A stretch of 64,000 bases of DNA from contig NZ_JALDAX010000004.1 of the NCBI RefSeq assembly GCF_022698145.1, positions 558,001 to 622,000 on the forward strand, written 5' to 3'. Positions within the stretch are counted from its first letter, which is position 1, and each line of letters opens with the position of its first letter. Below the pieces are notes generated by a model. It was not told the DNA's origin. It worked only from the letters and a program-made list of their open reading frames with translations, and made no database searches. This document shows, piece after piece, positions 60,512 to 64,000 of this stretch. A program made the translations under genes and the position numbers. Origin of the DNA: Streptomyces spinosisporus (GTDB lineage Bacteria; Actinomycetota; Actinomycetes; Streptomycetales; Streptomycetaceae).

Positions 60512-61159
60512 TCAGCAGGCCTTCTTCGACGTTGACGTCGGCTTTGGGTTCGCCAGGGCTGCCAGGGCCTTGTCCGCTGTTGGCTTGGGCGTCAGGGTTT
60601 TGAAGTTGTTGCCGATGATCAGGTCGAGGGTGGCGTCCTTGCGGGCGGCGTCCGTGCGGCGTTCCGCGGTGGGCAGTTGGGTGGCCAGGACCGGCAGGGA
60701 CGTGTTCAGGGAGGACGCGGGGCCGAGCAGTACGCCGGTGCCCTTGGTCTTCTTGTCGAACTCCTTGGACGCGTTGCCGATCTCGCCGATCTTGAAGCCG
60801 CGCTTCTTCAGTTCGTCCGCCGTGCTCTTGGCCAGGCCGCTGCGCGTGGTGGCGTTGTAGACGTTGACCGTGATCTGGGCGGGCTTGGGGGCGGCGGCGC
60901 CCTTGGTGCCGGCCGACGGGGACGGGCTCGCCTTGGTCGAGCAGTCCGCGTTGGAACCGGCCGCTTCCGCCTTCTTGCCGCCGCCGGTGAAGACGTCGAT
61001 GAGCTGCAAAGTGCCCCAGGCGACCAGACCCAGCGCGACCACGGAGGCCACCACCGCGGCCACCACCTTGCCGCGCTTCCTGCGCCGGCGCATTCGTGGG
61101 TATTTGTCCCCCGTGATCCGGTACTTCCCGCCCATGCCCGGGGGAGTCAGCATGCTCAT
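60512..61159 (-). CDS. LytR C-terminal-domain membrane protein
   Basis: A 215-residue envelope protein. A cytoplasmic basic N-terminus (PRMRRRRKRGK) precedes one membrane helix (about 32-52), a Ser/Pro/Ala linker and the LytR_C domain (about 93-180: ITVNVYNATTRSGLAKSTAD, GVLLGPASSLNTSLPVLATQ). The domain usually binds cell-wall material. ATG at 61159 or two codons in at 61153. Convergent with upp. Confidence 0.88.
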   Translation of the reverse strand: MSMLTPPGMGGKYRITGDKYPRMRRRRKRGKVVAAVVASVVALGLVAWGTLQLIDVFTGGGKKAEAAGSNADCSTKASPSPSAGTKGAAAPKPAQITVNVYNATTRSGLAKSTADELKKRGFKIGEIGNASKEFDKKTKGTGVLLGPASSLNTSLPVLATQLPTAERRTDAARKDATLDLIIGNNFKTLTPKPTADKALAALANPKPTSTSKKAC

Positions 61160-61271
61160 GAGCGCAGCGTAGTGCGCCCGAGCGGCAATGCCTACTAGAT
61201 GATCATTGCTCGCCGCGCAGGTGGACCCGAAAGGGCCAAGCTTTTACCGACGGATGCCGCTCGGGCGCGCG

Positions 61272-61568
61272 TCAGTCCAGCTCGAGCACGCGCGCGTGCA
61301 GGACCTGGCGCTGCTGCAGCGCCGCCCGCACCGCGCGGTGCAGACCGTCCTCCAGGTACAGATCGCCCTGCCACTTGACGACGTGTGCGAACAGGTCGCC
61401 GTAGAAGGTCGAGTCCTCGGCCAGGAGGGTTTCGAGATCGAGCTGTCCCTTGGTGGTGACGAGCTGATCGAGGCGGACCGGGCGCGGCGCGACATCCGCC
61501 CACTGCCGGGTGCTTTCCCGGCCGTGGTCGGGATACGGCCGGCCGTTTCCGATGCGCTTGAAGATCAC
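61272..61568 (-). CDS. small ParB-like conserved protein
   Basis: A 98-residue protein: VRLDQLVTTKGQLDLETLLA, then LYLEDGLHRAVRAALQQRQV. The DGxHR segment and its setting resemble the N-terminal domain of ParB/sulfiredoxin-like proteins. Automated annotation often calls it a VapB-type antitoxin, but no toxin gene is adjacent. Conserved at this chromosomal place. It is read divergently from the HerA-like gene. Confidence 0.75.
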   Translation of the reverse strand: MIFKRIGNGRPYPDHGRESTRQWADVAPRPVRLDQLVTTKGQLDLETLLAEDSTFYGDLFAHVVKWQGDLYLEDGLHRAVRAALQQRQVLHARVLELD

Positions 61569-61672
61569 ACGGAAAGCCTACCGGTCAAGACCTTCCGGGC
61601 GCAGCCATGGAGACGGAGTGCGACGCTGGAAAAGATGTTACGAAAACGGGCAAACGGGAATAGGGGCTCGAT

Positions 61673-63280
61673 ATGAGTGACAGCGAGACCATGCGGCCGG
61701 CCACTGCTCCCGAGGCACCCGGAAGTGCGCCCGCGCTCCCCCGGGAGGCCCTGGAGATCGCCTCCGGGTACGCCTTCACCGGGCCCGCGCTCGACCTGGG
61801 GGCCCTGCTGTGGGACGGCCGGTGTCTGCCGGACGCGCAGATCCGCATCCCGCTCTCCGTGCTCAACCGGCACGGCCTGGTCGCGGGCGCCACCGGCACC
61901 GGGAAGACCAAGACGCTCCAGCTCGTCGCCGAGCAGCTCTCGGCGCAGGGTGTGCCGGTTTTCCTGGCGGACATCAAGGGCGACCTGTCCGGGGTCTCGG
62001 CGCCCGGGCAGCCGAACGACAAGGTGCGGGGGCGGGCCGCGGAGGTCCACCAGGAGTGGGCGCCGGCCGGTTTCCCGGCCCAGTTCTACGCGCTCGGCGG
62101 CCTCGGCCACGGCATTCCCGTACGGGCCACGATCACCAGCTTCGGACCGGTCCTGCTGTCCAAGGTGCTCGGGCTGAACCAGACGCAGGAGCAGTCCCTC
62201 GGCCTGATCTTCCACTACGCCGACACCAAGGGCCTGGAGCTGGTCGACCTCAAGGACCTGCGGGCGGTCGTCGCCTTCCTGACCTCGGACGAGGGCAAGG
62301 CGGAGCTGAAGAACATCGGCGGGCTCTCCACGGCCACGGCCGGGGTGATCCTGCGCTCCCTGACCGCCTTCGAGGGGCAGGGCATGGCCGACTTCTTCGG
62401 GGAGCCGGAGTTCGACACCGGCGAGCTGCTGCGCACGGCCGAGGGCGGGCGGGGCACGGTGTCCGTGCTCGAACTGCCCGCCGTGCAGGACAAGCCGCAG
62501 CTCTTCTCGACCTTCCTGATGTGGCTGCTCGCCGACCTCTTCCACGACCTTCCCGAGGTGGGCGACGCCGACAAGCCGAAGCTGGTGTTCTTCTTCGACG
62601 AGGCGCATCTGTTGTTCAACGACGCCTCGAAGGCCTTCCTGGACTCGATCACGCAGACCGTGCGGCTGATTCGCTCGAAAGGGGTCGTCGTCTTCTTCGT
62701 CACGCAGACCCCGAAGGACGTACCGTCCGACGTCCTCGCCCAGCTCGGCAACCGCGTCCAGCACGCGCTGCGGGCCTTCACGCCCGACGACCAGAAGGCG
62801 CTGAAGGCGACGGTGAAGACCTTCCCGAACTCCCCCTACGACCTGGAGGAACTGCTCACCGGCCTGGGGACGGGGGAGGCCGTGGTGACGGTGCTGAGCG
62901 AGAAGGGGGCCCCGACCCCGGTCGCGGCGACCCGGCTGCGCGCTCCCACCTCCCTGATGGGGCCGGTCGACGCCGCCGAACTGGACCGGGCGGTCGGGGC
63001 CTCGCCGCTGCACGAGCGTTACGCACAGGCTGTGGACAGGGAATCGGCGTACGAGAAGCTGACGGCCGCCGAGCGCGGGGCCAAGGGGCCCGACGAGATG
63101 ACGGCGCCCGCGAAGGCCGAGCCGCAGCGCGCGCCGAAGAAGAAGGCCGAGGAGGAGCACTCGGTCGTCCAGCAGGTCGTCGGCAGCGGCATGTTCAAGT
63201 CCCTCGCGCGCTCGGTCGGCACACAGATCGGCCGGGAGATCACCCGCTCGCTGTTCGGGACGGCCCGGCGGAGGCGGTAG
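61673..63280 (+). CDS. HerA-like (DUF853/YjgR) ATPase
   Basis: A 535-residue P-loop ATPase of the FtsK-HerA superfamily. Walker A is GATGTGKTK (about 75-83), Walker B is KLVFFFDEAHLLF (about 302-314), and an Arg-finger-like region follows (FVTQTPKDVP). The C-terminal basic tail is disordered then helical. YjgR-type proteins are widespread with no settled role; DNA translocation is a guess. No NurA partner is nearby. Confidence 0.88.
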   Translation: MSDSETMRPATAPEAPGSAPALPREALEIASGYAFTGPALDLGALLWDGRCLPDAQIRIPLSVLNRHGLVAGATGTGKTKTLQLVAEQLSAQGVPVFLADIKGDLSGVSAPGQPNDKVRGRAAEVHQEWAPAGFPAQFYALGGLGHGIPVRATITSFGPVLLSKVLGLNQTQEQSLGLIFHYADTKGLELVDLKDLRAVVAFLTSDEGKAELKNIGGLSTATAGVILRSLTAFEGQGMADFFGEPEFDTGELLRTAEGGRGTVSVLELPAVQDKPQLFSTFLMWLLADLFHDLPEVGDADKPKLVFFFDEAHLLFNDASKAFLDSITQTVRLIRSKGVVVFFVTQTPKDVPSDVLAQLGNRVQHALRAFTPDDQKALKATVKTFPNSPYDLEELLTGLGTGEAVVTVLSEKGAPTPVAATRLRAPTSLMGPVDAAELDRAVGASPLHERYAQAVDRESAYEKLTAAERGAKGPDEMTAPAKAEPQRAPKKKAEEEHSVVQQVVGSGMFKSLARSVGTQIGREITRSLFGTARRRR

Positions 63281-63301
63281 GCCCGCCCCCGCCGGGACGG
63301 T

Positions 63302-63427
63302 TCAGCGGCCCGGCTTCTTCGCGGGCTGCTGGGGCTGCGGCTTCTTCACGTCCCGCTGCTCGGGCGTGCTGCGTGCGGCGTCGGCGCGCAGCAGGGCGCG
63401 CAGGACCGCGTACGGGTCGATGGGCAT
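63302..63427 (-). CDS. 41-residue small protein
   Basis: MPIDPYAVLRALLRADAARS and a basic Pro/Gln/Lys tail. The ATG at 63427 has AAGGAA seven bases upstream. Helical then disordered; unnamed. It follows the small secreted-type gene on the same strand. Confidence 0.55.
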   Translation of the reverse strand: MPIDPYAVLRALLRADAARSTPEQRDVKKPQPQQPAKKPGR

Positions 63428-63475
63428 GGCGGTGTTCCTTGCGTAGTCGCTGACAGGTCCCGGGAGCGGGGTCCG

Positions 63476-63790
63476 TCAGCAGCGCAGGACCACGGTGCGC
63501 AGGGCGGGCAGGGCGTACGGCGGCCGCGGCGGCGCGACCGCGGGCCGGTGGGCCGGGACACCCGGGGCCGGGACGGCGAGCGGTGCGCGGCGCAGGGGCG
63601 CGACGGTCCGGCGGACGGCGCCGGCCGGCGGGCGTACGGCCGCGTCCATGACGTCGTACTCGACGATCTCCAGGGCGGCGGCGGGCGCCGTGGGCAGCGG
63701 GGCGTGGGTGCCCGGCACCAGCAGGGCGCACAGCAGCACGAGCGCCCGCAGCCAGGCGCGGCTGCGCGGAAGGGCTCGTGCGGTGCTCAC
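63476..63790 (-). CDS. small protein with a signal-like N-terminus
   Basis: A 104-residue protein. A hydrophobic stretch (about 13-27, WLRALVLLCALLVPG) resembles a signal peptide or anchor; the rest is Pro/Ala/Arg-rich without recognisable domains. GTG start, weak ribosome binding site. Unrecognised. Confidence 0.5.
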   Translation of the reverse strand: MSTARALPRSRAWLRALVLLCALLVPGTHAPLPTAPAAALEIVEYDVMDAAVRPPAGAVRRTVAPLRRAPLAVPAPGVPAHRPAVAPPRPPYALPALRTVVLRC

Positions 63791-63862
63791 GGCAGGTCAT
63801 CTGCCCGCGACACACCCGGTGTTCAGCACGTCGGACGCGAGATACGCCCGTTCGGCCGAGGC

Positions 63863-64000
63863 CTACTTCCCGGCGGTCTTCGTGGTCTTCGCGGGCTTGG
63901 TGGTCTTCGCGGCCTTCGCGGCTTTGGCGGCCGCCTTCATCTCCTGCTTGAACGCCCGGACCTTGGTCAGCGACTCCGGCCCGGTGATGTCGGCGACGGA
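63863..64000 (-). CDS. C-terminal end of an unidentified gene at the right edge
   Basis: The last 45 codons of a minus-strand gene: ITGPESLTKVRAFKQEMKAA followed by a Lys/Ala/Thr-rich tail of the type found on Streptomyces DNA-binding proteins, then TAG. Too little is visible to identify it. Confidence 0.6.
   Translation of the reverse strand, partial: SVADITGPESLTKVRAFKQEMKAAAKAAKAAKTTKPAKTTKTAGK

Noticed and set aside
61272-61568. VapB antitoxin label
   Set aside because: No adjacent toxin gene, and the DGxHR pattern fits a ParB-like fold better.

Overview
The window is Streptomyces chromosome: very high GC with strong third-position GC bias, GTG starts, GGAGG-type ribosome binding sites, and actinobacterial families throughout (sigF/sigN-type sigma factors, SSI-type protease inhibitor, DUF2637 and RepSA conjugative genes, DUF2797, LytR_C). 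Two core-chromosome blocks flank about 22 kb of mobile and relic DNA inserted at a tRNA-Arg gene.

Left core (1-15100): asnB; a prim-pol-like gene with a small partner; a small secreted protein with curli-like spacing; an operon equivalent to the mycobacterial ChsH2-ChsH1-Ltp2 hydratase/retro-aldolase complex; a SigE-family sigma factor and an acyl-CoA synthetase; a 1408-residue PAS hybrid kinase whose histidine-kinase core is degenerate; an SSI-type inhibitor; tRNA-Ser(GCU).

Mobile region (15101-37151): tRNA-Arg(ACG) carries the left end of an actinomycete integrative conjugative element (AICE, about 18.3 kb). Its backbone is int, xis, repSA, a DUF2637 spread gene, an FtsK-like transfer gene, two small regulatory genes and a divergent GntR (KorSA-type) repressor. 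Its cargo comprises a degenerate kinase-like gene, a GRDP-like gene and very small coupled ORFs, an HTH/TPR regulator with a NUDIX hydrolase, and, next to attR, a 1199-residue STAND NTPase. Its N-terminal motif is repeated twice at the C-terminus of the adjacent membrane protein. This pair is the best candidate for an undescribed conflict or defence system. A perfect 44-bp att copy closes the AICE at 33380-33423. A third perfect copy lies at 36162-36205, with an integrase remnant and other relic genes between them, and a fourth matching tRNA-trailer terminator lies at 37122-37151. Together these indicate serial accretion at one tRNA gene.

Right core (37152-64000): small secreted proteins and a lipoprotein, a MarR regulator with a divergent membrane gene, DUF2797 and amidohydrolase genes, a 19-copy minisatellite, an OmpR-type two-component system coupled to GT2/GtrA and GT39-like membrane genes, a truncated MFS gene beginning at a 20-bp inverted repeat, TetR, a PPOX/F420 protein, a MarR-MFS-YceI cluster, sigN and sigF paralogues, tRNA-Ser(CGA), tadA with its companion, upp, a LytR_C protein, a HerA-like ATPase, and small genes. 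No CRISPR array, rRNA operon or large secondary-metabolite cluster is present.
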